The translations under genes and the position numbers were made by a program. The notes under the pieces were generated by a model. It worked only from the letters and a program-made list of their open reading frames with translations, had not been told where the DNA came from and ran no database searches. A DNA stretch of 64,000 bases, taken from contig CAMKNA010000006.1 of the NCBI GenBank assembly GCA_946414075.1, positions 1 through 64,000 of the forward strand. Reading direction: 5' to 3'. Positions 36,322-45,393 of this stretch are shown one piece after another. Source of the stretch: an uncultured Fibrobacter sp. Lineage in GTDB: Bacteria; Fibrobacterota; Fibrobacteria; Fibrobacterales; Fibrobacteraceae. Position 1 is the stretch's first letter, and each line of letters opens with the position of its first letter.

Positions 36322-38118
36322 ATGAAGTTTAGGACTGTTGCATATTGCCTCTGGATTATCCTTGCGCTTGTCTGTGCGGGATTTGTGGCCTGTGCAACCC
36401 AGGTGGCGCCGGGAGGCGGTCCTGAAGACAAGCTGCCGCCCCGGATTGCGGCGGTCTACCCGGCTCCGGGTACCACGAACCACCCCAACGAGCTTTACAT
36501 CAAGCTGGAATTCGACGAGTGGATCAACCCCAGCATCCCGCGAAACGCCGTTTCCATATCGCCGCCCATCGAAAAGAAGATGCGTTTCGAAGTCAGTGGC
36601 AAGACTCTGGAGCTCACATCCCGCGGGCTTTTGGATACGGGCACTACCTATACGGTGACTTTTGCTAGCGGCATCAAGGACCTGCATGGTAACGCTCTCG
36701 CAAAGCCTTTCCAGGTGGTGTTCTCCACAGGCGCGCATATTGACTCTTTGAGACTTCCGGGCCGTGTCATGGTGCATGATTCCATGACGAAGAAAAAGCT
36801 GTACCCCAGTGTCGGCTTATTCCTGATGGGTTCGGAACGCGAAGGCATCCGCTACCTGCAAAAGTACAGGGATACGACTACGAACCTGCTGGATTCGCTC
36901 CCTATGCTTACGAAAGAACCGCCCCTGTTCACCACCCTTGTGGATAGCGCCGGCAATTTCGAGCTGACGGGGCTTAAGCCAGGCCGTTACCGCATAGCGG
37001 CATTCTTGGATTTAAATGGAAACCAGAAAATCGAACCGTCTGCAGAACTGGTGGGTTTTTGGGGAAGGGATATCGTGCTGACAGAAGGAACATTGGATAC
37101 ATTGTGGATCCCCCTGGCAGATCAGGACACCAGCCGTTTGGAGTTGGAATCGGTGGCACAGCCTAACGCCAATATTCTGGAAGCGACTTTCACGAGACCT
37201 GTCTACTTTGATTCCCTTTTCAGGGACACGACCAACTGCTCTCTCACTTCTAGCACCGATGGAAAAACCATGTTCCCCTCTAAGGTGTACCTGGGCGCAT
37301 CTTCCAAGAAGCCGCTGTTCTACTTTAACGAAAAACCCAAGAAGGAAACAGTTTACAAGTTTGCCTGCCGCGAGGCGAAGGATTCCCTGTTCCGTCCGTT
37401 GGACACGCTCCGCAATTATGTGGAATGGGAATGGCAGGAAATGGCGAAGGATACCGCGGCGCCCAAGGTTGTGGCCGCAAAATTCACATCCAGGACCAAG
37501 GCGGTTTTCCCTCACGATTCCTTGATTATATCCTATGACAAGCCCTTCGGAGATTCTTTGACCCAGGCTTTCTATATCGCCATCAACAAGGATACGGCCC
37601 TGATGCAGGTGGAGCCCATAGATCCTGTTCGCTTGCTGGTGAAACATGATGAGGAATGGCCTACCGATGTTGCCATCGAGGTTCTGGAAGGTTATAACGA
37701 CACGACGCTAGCCAAGGCGGACAGCAACGGCGTGCGCGATACGGTGGTTACGCTCAAGTACAGGCGGTTGAGCCGTGTGGAATCCGTGTCCAAGTTGAAG
37801 CTGGCATCTCTTAGGGGCTCCATTCCCGGTGGAAACGACCAGGTGGCGGTACGCCTCACTTCCATCGAGACGAAGATGACGCAGGTGGCAAAGTGCGACG
37901 GCTCTGGAAACTTTACTTTCCCCGACCTGGAAGAGGGCGGTTTCTTCATCGAGTATTACTATCCCGAAGAGGGTAGGGACACGCCCGATGCGGGCAAGCT
38001 TGCGCCATTCAGGTTTGGACAGCCCTGGCGTGCACCGAACGATACACTAAAGATTTCCAAGGGCGAGAATGACTTGAACAAGTTGATTCCCGATTTGCCG
38101 ACATTGTCAAAAAAGTGA
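36322..38118 (+). CDS. Ig-like (Big_5) domain lipoprotein
   Basis: PPRIAAVYPAPGTTNHPNELYIKLEFDEWINPSIPRNAVSISPPIEKKMRFEVSGKTLELTSRGLLDTGTTYTVTF. Confidence 0.8.
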   Translation: MKFRTVAYCLWIILALVCAGFVACATQVAPGGGPEDKLPPRIAAVYPAPGTTNHPNELYIKLEFDEWINPSIPRNAVSISPPIEKKMRFEVSGKTLELTSRGLLDTGTTYTVTFASGIKDLHGNALAKPFQVVFSTGAHIDSLRLPGRVMVHDSMTKKKLYPSVGLFLMGSEREGIRYLQKYRDTTTNLLDSLPMLTKEPPLFTTLVDSAGNFELTGLKPGRYRIAAFLDLNGNQKIEPSAELVGFWGRDIVLTEGTLDTLWIPLADQDTSRLELESVAQPNANILEATFTRPVYFDSLFRDTTNCSLTSSTDGKTMFPSKVYLGASSKKPLFYFNEKPKKETVYKFACREAKDSLFRPLDTLRNYVEWEWQEMAKDTAAPKVVAAKFTSRTKAVFPHDSLIISYDKPFGDSLTQAFYIAINKDTALMQVEPIDPVRLLVKHDEEWPTDVAIEVLEGYNDTTLAKADSNGVRDTVVTLKYRRLSRVESVSKLKLASLRGSIPGGNDQVAVRLTSIETKMTQVAKCDGSGNFTFPDLEEGGFFIEYYYPEEGRDTPDAGKLAPFRFGQPWRAPNDTLKISKGENDLNKLIPDLPTLSKK

Positions 38119-38125
38119 GATTCCC

Positions 38126-40843
38126 ATGAATATTCCTACTTTTATCGCCATCGATCTGGAAACCACGGGTCTTGAATTCGACAAGGACGAAATTATCGAA
38201 GTGGCCCTGATGCGTTTCCAGGACGGAAACCCTGCGGAATCTCTGGATTATCTCGTCCGTCCGGCATCGGTGAAATTGCGTCCCTTTATTGAGAGCCTTA
38301 CGGGAATATCCCAGAAGGAACTGGACGAGTCCGAAGACTTTGCGGCTCTTGCCGGAAAGATCCGTAGTTTTATTGGTGACAGCCCCATCGTGGCCCACAA
38401 TGCCAGTTTTGACGCCCGTTTTCTGAAAAGTGCATTTGCAAAAGTTGGGATAGATTTCGAGAATCACCCTGTATGGGATTCCCTGACCCTTTCGAGAATC
38501 GCCTTCCAGGATGTTCCCAACCACCGCCTGGATACGCTGGTGGCGTCTCTCGGGATTGAGCATAGCCGCGCCCACCGGGCGCTCCCCGACGCCGAAGCCT
38601 GCGGCAAGCTTTTCGTGAAGGCTTTCGAGAAGATTGCGTCTATGGATTCTTGGCTCATGAACGCTCTCACCAAGGTCAGTGCCGAGACTCATTGGGAGCG
38701 TCTTTTTGGACCTGCCGCCGGCGCCGTAGAATTTTGCCCTTCTTACAAGATTCCCGAGGTTTCTGGTGAACAGGGTGTGCCTTTACCAATGAGTGGTAAG
38801 CAGGTCTCCGAATTTTTTGACGAGGGTGGAATTCTTTCTAAGCAGATTCCGGAATTCACCTACCGCAAGAACCAGGCGGAATATGCCTCCATTGCCGAAC
38901 GCAATATGTATAAGGGTGGCCTCTGTGTTATAGAGGCTCCTACGGGTTCTGGAAAGTCCATGGCCTACCTGGTTGCCGCCGCCAACAAGGCAGTGGCAGG
39001 GGAGCGCGTGGTCATCAGTACCGCTACCCGTGCGCTCCAGGAACAGCTTTGGAATCACGATATCCCGCAGATAGAGCCTTTGTTTGACGGCAAGCTGAAG
39101 GTGGCTATTTTGAAGGGTCGGGACAATTACCTGTGCCTACGCAAGTTCGAACAGCTCCTGGAATGTTCCGCCGGCCTTTTGCAGAGCGAGGAGCGGGATT
39201 CCTTTATGGCGCTGCTCCCCTGGGCAGAACAGACTACCACCGGCGACATCAACGAATGCACCTCGTTTAACCACAACCGCAATCGCGTACTGTGGTCCAA
39301 GCTTTCCAGCAGTGCATCTACTTGCGAAGGCGAGAAGTGTACTCATTATGCCCACTGCCCTGCCATGGTGGCGAAGCGTCGCGCAGCCGCTTCCAACATG
39401 CTGCTGGTGAACCATGCTCTGTTCATGGCGGACCTGAAGCTGGATTTCGCCCTGCTGCCCACTTACGAGCATATCGTTTTTGACGAAGCCCACAGGCTTC
39501 CGGAAGTCAGTAACCAGGCTCAGGGCCGGCTGGTGTCCTTCTTCGGTTATAGGAACATCGCAAAGACTCTGGTGCCTTCTCGTATGCGTAAGGATGGCCT
39601 TATCGCCGAAATAGAAAGTCGGATTCCTGCCGAAGAGACGGCACTCATCGCTGCCTGCGAAGAACTGATTAACGCTTTGAACGAAACGGAAAAGTGTCTG
39701 CACCGTCTCTTCATGAAGATAGGTAAGCGCATTGGTAAGCTCAAGACGGATAAGACGGGCCTTATTTACAGGAACGGGATTCTGGCAGAATACGATGCAG
39801 ACCCCAAGCCCTTTGTAGACCAGTTCCTGGTATCGAAGGTCCAGGCCGACAAGCTGTTCGATTCCCTCGCAGCGGTACCTGCGACAAAGGGCCTTGTGAA
39901 GGATGCCCGTGGTGCCATGGAAGACCTGTCTCGCTTTATGACGGATTTTGAATTCCTGGTGAAGGCGGGTCGGGTGGATTGGGTGTTCTATCTGGAAGAG
40001 CCTTTCAATCCGCATACCCTCAAGATGCACGCCTATCCGCTTCATTCCGGCGATACCTGGAAGGAGAAGTTCTATCCCTGGATCAAGTCGGCGTTGTTCA
40101 CCTCTGCCACCTTGGCGGTCCAGGGCGACCTTTCCTACTTCGTCCAGAAGATGGGCATGTCCAGCGAAGGCCCGGGCAAGCGGCCCTTCCTCAAGGTGTT
40201 CCCCGACGAACAGGCCCGCAACTCCCGCACCTCCGTCATCGTGACGAAATACCTGCCTAAGCCCTCTACGGCGGAATTCGGCGAAGCCCTGAACGAAACC
40301 CTTTTGCAGGTCTTGCCCAAGACCGACGAAAACACCCTGGTGCTCTTTACCAGTGTTGCTACCATGATGAAGGCCCAGGCTGCACTTGCCCCCGCTTTCG
40401 CTGAAAAGAACAAGCTTCTCCTGTGTCAGCATGTGGACGGTTCCCTGGATGGTCTTGTCTCTATGTTCCGCAAGTCGCGCGGTGCATGTCTGCTGGGTTG
40501 TCAGACCCTGTGGGAAGGAGTGGATTTTCCGGGCGATGCGTTGAAGCTTCTGGTGATTACCAAGCTTCCGTTCCCCAATCCTTCTGATCCGCTGGTGGCG
40601 GGCATTTCCGCCGACATGAAATCCCGGGGCGAAAACACCTTCAAGAGCTACTTTGTGCCCGAGGCCTACATGGAACTGCGCCAGGGCCTTGGCCGCCTTA
40701 TCCGCACGGAATCGGACTCCGGAAAAATCCTGATTCTCGACAACCGCGTGGTGAATGAGGCTTACGGAAAAACCTTCATGCGTATCTGGAACAACAAACA
40801 GCAGGTGGCCACCAGCTCCGAAGAACTGGACGCCCTTCTGTAA
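38126..40843 (+). CDS. DinG-family helicase with N-terminal DnaQ-like exonuclease
   Basis: FIAIDLETTGLEFDKDEIIEVALMRF; VIEAPTGSGKSMAYLVAA; FDEAHRLPE; LLGCQTLWEGVDFPGDAL; LGRLIRTESD. Confidence 0.93.
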   Translation: MNIPTFIAIDLETTGLEFDKDEIIEVALMRFQDGNPAESLDYLVRPASVKLRPFIESLTGISQKELDESEDFAALAGKIRSFIGDSPIVAHNASFDARFLKSAFAKVGIDFENHPVWDSLTLSRIAFQDVPNHRLDTLVASLGIEHSRAHRALPDAEACGKLFVKAFEKIASMDSWLMNALTKVSAETHWERLFGPAAGAVEFCPSYKIPEVSGEQGVPLPMSGKQVSEFFDEGGILSKQIPEFTYRKNQAEYASIAERNMYKGGLCVIEAPTGSGKSMAYLVAAANKAVAGERVVISTATRALQEQLWNHDIPQIEPLFDGKLKVAILKGRDNYLCLRKFEQLLECSAGLLQSEERDSFMALLPWAEQTTTGDINECTSFNHNRNRVLWSKLSSSASTCEGEKCTHYAHCPAMVAKRRAAASNMLLVNHALFMADLKLDFALLPTYEHIVFDEAHRLPEVSNQAQGRLVSFFGYRNIAKTLVPSRMRKDGLIAEIESRIPAEETALIAACEELINALNETEKCLHRLFMKIGKRIGKLKTDKTGLIYRNGILAEYDADPKPFVDQFLVSKVQADKLFDSLAAVPATKGLVKDARGAMEDLSRFMTDFEFLVKAGRVDWVFYLEEPFNPHTLKMHAYPLHSGDTWKEKFYPWIKSALFTSATLAVQGDLSYFVQKMGMSSEGPGKRPFLKVFPDEQARNSRTSVIVTKYLPKPSTAEFGEALNETLLQVLPKTDENTLVLFTSVATMMKAQAALAPAFAEKNKLLLCQHVDGSLDGLVSMFRKSRGACLLGCQTLWEGVDFPGDALKLLVITKLPFPNPSDPLVAGISADMKSRGENTFKSYFVPEAYMELRQGLGRLIRTESDSGKILILDNRVVNEAYGKTFMRIWNNKQQVATSSEELDALL

Positions 40844-40946
40844 AGTTTTCCCTCTTTACCTTGGCGGGGGGAAGCCTCCCCCTCGGCAAAGCCTTGCCCC
40901 ACCATGTCATGCCCGCCTTGAGCGGGCACCTCCGACCTTGACCAGC

Positions 40947-40974
40947 GTCATCCTGGAGCGCAGCGACGGGATCC
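40947..40974. repeat. Dispersed intergenic element (GTCATCCTGGAGcgcagcGACGGGATCCA)
   Basis: Similar to 49103-49140; next to GCCCGC-cttga-GCGGGC hairpin. Confidence 0.6.
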
Positions 40975-41056
40975 ATACTTTTCATACCAGCAATTTTCAG
41001 GGGCAAGTCTTTGCCTACCCCCTCTCCTAAGGGGCTCCGCCCCTTAAAAACCCTCT

Positions 41057-42031
41057 TCACCCCTTCGTGCTTTCCCTCACTTTCTCAATGACTTCTTCCG
41101 GTGTCACAAAATCCAGCACGCTGAAAGCCGTCATCTCGTTACCCATGTCCTTGAAACTTGCGCCAAAATGATATACAGTGTCATCGACCAGAAGAAAACG
41201 GTCGTGAATCGTGCGCATGGTCTTCAGTTCTAAATTTGGGTACTGCTTTTTGTGCAATTCTGCTGCAGCTTGGAATTCGGGTGTAATTCTCGGGGAGTAG
41301 ATTGTTGCCGAGACACCTTTCGCCCGCATGGCCGCGAATTTTAGCACCTCGACGGTGGCATACGGGTCGATGAATACTACGGATTTTTTGGCGGTTTTCA
41401 CAAGATCCGAAATCAGTATAAACCCGTCAAACCGCGTTCCAGTCGCAAGAATTCCACCCGTTGGAGTTTGTGCCGCATTCACGAAAAAGTCTATACGTTG
41501 TTCGACTGCGGAAAGCCGAGTATCAACATTTGCGAGTTTGACGCCTTGGCCTTCGATGAGTTGCCGCTGTTCGTGCAGACGGTCCGCAATCTGCAAATCG
41601 GTCGATAGCTTTCGCTGGTTTATGGCGTAACCCTTGAGCATGAATTCCTTGAGAACTCCCAATGCCCACTGCCGAAAACGCGTTCCCGCAATAGACTTGA
41701 CTCGATATCCGACGGATATGATAATGTCCAGATTATACCATAGGACCTTACGAGAAACCTCTCTTTTCCCTTCTTTTTGAACTGTCAAGTATTCCTTGAC
41801 AGTTCGATTTTGCATGAGTTCCCCTTCTTTGAAAATGTTTGAGATGTGCAGACTCACGTTTTGCTTTGACGCATGAAACAGTTCCGCCATCTGTGCCTGT
41901 GTAAGCCATACGGTCTCGTTTTCTACACGAACTTCTAACCGCACTTCGCCTTCCGGCTGGTAAAGCACGATTTCGCCCCTGTTTTCGTTCCCGACCTGGT
42001 CGGGAATCTCAATTTTATCCTTTTTGCTCAT
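41057..42031 (-). CDS. RhuM-like protein with C-terminal PLD-like domain
   Basis: VENETVWLTQAQMAELFHASKQNVSLHISNIFKEGEL...NLDIIISVGYRVKSIAGTRFRQWA; HDRFLLVDDTVYHFGASFKDMG. Confidence 0.88.
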   Translation of the reverse strand: MSKKDKIEIPDQVGNENRGEIVLYQPEGEVRLEVRVENETVWLTQAQMAELFHASKQNVSLHISNIFKEGELMQNRTVKEYLTVQKEGKREVSRKVLWYNLDIIISVGYRVKSIAGTRFRQWALGVLKEFMLKGYAINQRKLSTDLQIADRLHEQRQLIEGQGVKLANVDTRLSAVEQRIDFFVNAAQTPTGGILATGTRFDGFILISDLVKTAKKSVVFIDPYATVEVLKFAAMRAKGVSATIYSPRITPEFQAAAELHKKQYPNLELKTMRTIHDRFLLVDDTVYHFGASFKDMGNEMTAFSVLDFVTPEEVIEKVRESTKG

Positions 42032-42042
42032 TTTACCTCCAT

Positions 42043-42109
42043 AAAAAAAGTCGTATTTCCATAGCCCGCAGCCGATTTTAGCTGCTATGGGATATGGAAA
42101 CACGACTTT
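42043..42109 (-). terminator. Long terminator-like hairpin in RhuM-like gene leader
   Basis: Minus strand AAGTCGTGTTTCCATATCCCATAGCAGC-taaaatc-GGCTGCGGGCTATGGAAATACGACTTTTTTT then ATGGAGGTAAAATG. Confidence 0.8.
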
Positions 42110-42277
42110 CGCGGGGTAATATACAAAACAGAACCAGGAAAGGGCAAATTTATTACAAATTGCGGGGAACCGCCCCCCCTTAGTTTGTTTATGAAATTTT
42201 ACAATGGGGGGGGGTATGGACTTTGGCAGGGGCACTACCTATATTTCACAAGATAAACTATAGACGGGGATGTTTTT

Positions 42278-44182
42278 ATGAAGAAGTCTTTCCAGCGTGT
42301 CATTGCGACCCTGAACTTGTTTCAGGGGAAGCAATCTCTAACCATCTGTTTATTTGCGGCAATCTTCGCCCTTTCCGCCTGCGGAAGCGATTCCTCTAGT
42401 TCTCCCTACGAAACATCTGCCAAGGATGCCAACGAACCCTTTTCTGGAGATGTTTCGGGAATTGCGCAGGTGGGGCCCTTTGTGGAAGGCAGCAACATTG
42501 TCATTCAAGGGCTAGATTCAACCTTCATTATGGTCTTTGAGGAATTCACCGGTGAGGTTGCCGACAATGATGGGGCATATTCCATAAAGGAAGTCTCCTC
42601 GGAAACCAACTATGGTTATGCAAAGGTAACTGGTAAATTTTACAATATCGTTACAGGCTCCATTTCTTCATCGGAATCATCGCTAAAGGGCGTCATAAAC
42701 CTAAAGCAAAAAAACAGTGCGAATATCAATGTTGCAACATCCTTGGTTTATAGCCGTATCGAAGAGTTGGTGGATTATGGAGCGTCTATCTATGATGCCA
42801 AAAAGCAGGCCGAACAGGAACTTTTCAAGACCTTTGGCTTTGAAGGAAACTTTGACGAATTGAACAAACTGAACGTTTACTCCGATACCGATGGGGGAGC
42901 GGCACTGCTGGCTATGACGATCCTTATGCTGAATGAATCGGAAACTGGTTTTGATTATCGCCTACAGATGTTCGCTCTTGACTTTAAAAAGGATGGAGAA
43001 TGGAACGATTTGGATAATCGTGCGGATGCAGCAGACTTTGCAGTGGACCAGGATTTCGTACAAGTGCGAAAGAATATCCAGGAAAGTGGTGGCGTTGAAA
43101 AAATCCCAGACTTTGAATCCTACATAAACTCCTTTGTTGCCGCAGAGTACAAACTGGGCGAGTGTTCTGACAACTTCGATAAGAAGATTGTTGCTGCCCG
43201 AAATACTTACAGTAAAAATGATGGGGTCTACTTTATTTGCGATAATGGAATGTGGCGAAAGGCGACAGCCTTGGAGCAGAACACCCATGGCCTCAAGTGC
43301 GACGCTGACGGAAGTGTTTTAGCGGGTGCTGTCGATACGAGTTCTTTTTATGTATGCGAATCCGGAGCATTTAGGGAAGCCTCCTCATCTGAAATAGAAC
43401 TTAAAAAGGGGTGTGGCTCATATAATGAAGGGGCGTCCGTAACACAACCCGTCAGTAAGTTTTGGGTATTGTCTTATACGTGCAGGGACAAAGAATGGCT
43501 GGCTAACGGGGTGTTGCAAAATATGGACGCCTATGAAATCTTGACAGACTCAAGGGACGGGAAAAAATACCCGATTACAACCATTGGCGACCAGACCTGG
43601 ATGGCAAAAAATTTGGAATATGACTGTCAACCGAATAGTGCGTATGATGATAGTACCTACGGTTGCTACTATTCCTGGGAAAAAGCCGTTGTTGACACAA
43701 CGAATTTAACCGAACCTGTCCGTGGGGTATGTCCTGTAGGATGGCATATTCCAAGTGTTGCAGAATTTAAAAAACTTTTTGAGACGGTCGGGGCGGATTC
43801 GCTACACTCAAGCATGTTGTTCGCTCCACCGGCATGGGATACTGAAGGGACGATTAATGACGTTGGCTATTTCCGCAAGAGTGGCAAGACCGATGTCGAG
43901 GTAATGCAAGCCAACGGATTTAAAGATGAGTATGGATTTTCCCTTTTACCGGGGGGTGGCGATGATTTCGTGGACAGAAATCGAAATAGATATAAGGCTG
44001 TGCTTTTGACTTCTTTAAAAGATGATATAACAGATTATATTTGTACTGGCGGGAATTGTAGACCTTTAAGACGCGGTATATTTGTGGAATTCCAGATGGG
44101 TCTGGCAAAAAAAAATTCTCCAATGAAATTTAAATCAGGACTTGGTGGCCTCACATACAATCTCCGTTGCTTGAAAGATTGA
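42278..44182 (+). CDS. FISUMP-domain lipoprotein
   Basis: Lipobox LSACGS; DSRDGKKYPITTIGDQTWMAKNLEYDC...CPVGWHIPSVAEFKKLF...LRCLKD. Confidence 0.92.
   Translation: MKKSFQRVIATLNLFQGKQSLTICLFAAIFALSACGSDSSSSPYETSAKDANEPFSGDVSGIAQVGPFVEGSNIVIQGLDSTFIMVFEEFTGEVADNDGAYSIKEVSSETNYGYAKVTGKFYNIVTGSISSSESSLKGVINLKQKNSANINVATSLVYSRIEELVDYGASIYDAKKQAEQELFKTFGFEGNFDELNKLNVYSDTDGGAALLAMTILMLNESETGFDYRLQMFALDFKKDGEWNDLDNRADAADFAVDQDFVQVRKNIQESGGVEKIPDFESYINSFVAAEYKLGECSDNFDKKIVAARNTYSKNDGVYFICDNGMWRKATALEQNTHGLKCDADGSVLAGAVDTSSFYVCESGAFREASSSEIELKKGCGSYNEGASVTQPVSKFWVLSYTCRDKEWLANGVLQNMDAYEILTDSRDGKKYPITTIGDQTWMAKNLEYDCQPNSAYDDSTYGCYYSWEKAVVDTTNLTEPVRGVCPVGWHIPSVAEFKKLFETVGADSLHSSMLFAPPAWDTEGTINDVGYFRKSGKTDVEVMQANGFKDEYGFSLLPGGGDDFVDRNRNRYKAVLLTSLKDDITDYICTGGNCRPLRRGIFVEFQMGLAKKNSPMKFKSGLGGLTYNLRCLKD
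42302..42335. repeat. Palindromic element embedded in coding sequence
   Basis: ATTGCgaCCCTGAACttGTTTCAGGGGaaGCAAT encodes IATLNLFQGKQS in the signal peptide region. Confidence 0.75.
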
Positions 44183-44214
44183 CTAAGGGGTAAAATTTTG
44201 TAATGGGTGTTTTT

Positions 44215-45375
44215 ATGAAAAAATTTATTTTACTGTTGGCAATCTTTGCCCTTTCCGCTTGTGACGATTCTTCGTCGGCGGGGGGTGATGGCGGTAGCGG
44301 CGGGAATCGTGGTGGAATTCCTGACACCGTCGAGACATTCATGGAACTGTCGGACTATGACTGCGGCAAGAGTCAGAAGTGCGTTGCCACCTACCTGACG
44401 GAATACCATGACATGGCTGTGTGCGATGGTAACAACGGCTGGGTCATCGGGACTCTCATCGAGAAGATGGACTGCGATTTCTCTTCATCGAGTGACAAGT
44501 CGAGCGACAGCAAGGGCAATCCTTCTTCGGCAGGAACATCGACCAAGTCAAGCAATTCCAATTCGTCTGGAAATGGCACAAAGTCAAGCAACAGTTCTGC
44601 GAGCAAGGTTGAATCTTCTTCAAGTTCAGACGAAGTTCCGAAAAGTTACGCCGAAGCAAAGGTCATGCCGTCGGGAACATACGATTGCACGAAGTATAAG
44701 TGTGTTACGACAGAATACCTGAACCAGGAATTCCTTGAAACGGGTAAGTATGGCGAAATTCTCGATGAACGCGATGGTCAGGTTTATAAGACTGCTCAGA
44801 TTGGCGAGCAGATATGGATGGCACAGAATTTGAACTATGCCGACAGTATTAAAACGCCTAGTTTGTTGGAACGTAATTGGTGCTATGAATACAATGAAGA
44901 AAAATGTGCGTATGGCGGTCGGCTTTACACCTGGGCCGCGGCGATTGACTCAATCGCACTTTACGACAGCGGCAATGGAGTGGACTGTGGCAGAAAAAAG
45001 ACCTGCTCTCTACCTTCAAAAGTTCAGGGCTTATGTCCGATGGGGTGGCATCTGCCTGATACAACCGAATGGAATGTTTTGATTGATGAAGTTGGCGGAA
45101 CAGATGATGCGGGTAAGGCTCTCAAATCTCAGACGGGATGGACTAATAATCGTAACGGTACGGACGCATACGGTTTTGCGGCGTTGCCTGTGGGCTCGAG
45201 ACCAACCGATGGTTTTGTCAATGCTGGCGATTATACAGACTTTTGGAGTTCTTCTGAAATTGATGGCTATTATGTATATGGCGTGAATATGTATTATGGA
45301 CGTCCGAGTGCACTCATGGTTAATCGCAGTAAGGTCATTGCAGTGAGCGTCCGTTGCATCAAGGACTCTGAATAA
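44215..45375 (+). CDS. FISUMP-domain lipoprotein
   Basis: Lipobox LSACDD; DERDGQVYKTAQIGEQIWMAQNLNYAD...GRLYTWAAAID...CPMGWHLPDTTEWNVL...SVRCIKD. Confidence 0.93.
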   Translation: MKKFILLLAIFALSACDDSSSAGGDGGSGGNRGGIPDTVETFMELSDYDCGKSQKCVATYLTEYHDMAVCDGNNGWVIGTLIEKMDCDFSSSSDKSSDSKGNPSSAGTSTKSSNSNSSGNGTKSSNSSASKVESSSSSDEVPKSYAEAKVMPSGTYDCTKYKCVTTEYLNQEFLETGKYGEILDERDGQVYKTAQIGEQIWMAQNLNYADSIKTPSLLERNWCYEYNEEKCAYGGRLYTWAAAIDSIALYDSGNGVDCGRKKTCSLPSKVQGLCPMGWHLPDTTEWNVLIDEVGGTDDAGKALKSQTGWTNNRNGTDAYGFAALPVGSRPTDGFVNAGDYTDFWSSSEIDGYYVYGVNMYYGRPSALMVNRSKVIAVSVRCIKDSE

Positions 45376-45393
45376 ATTCCAAAAGGTTTCGCT

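Noticed and set aside
39137-40432. 431-aa minus-strand ORF
   Set aside because: Shadow of the DinG-like helicase.
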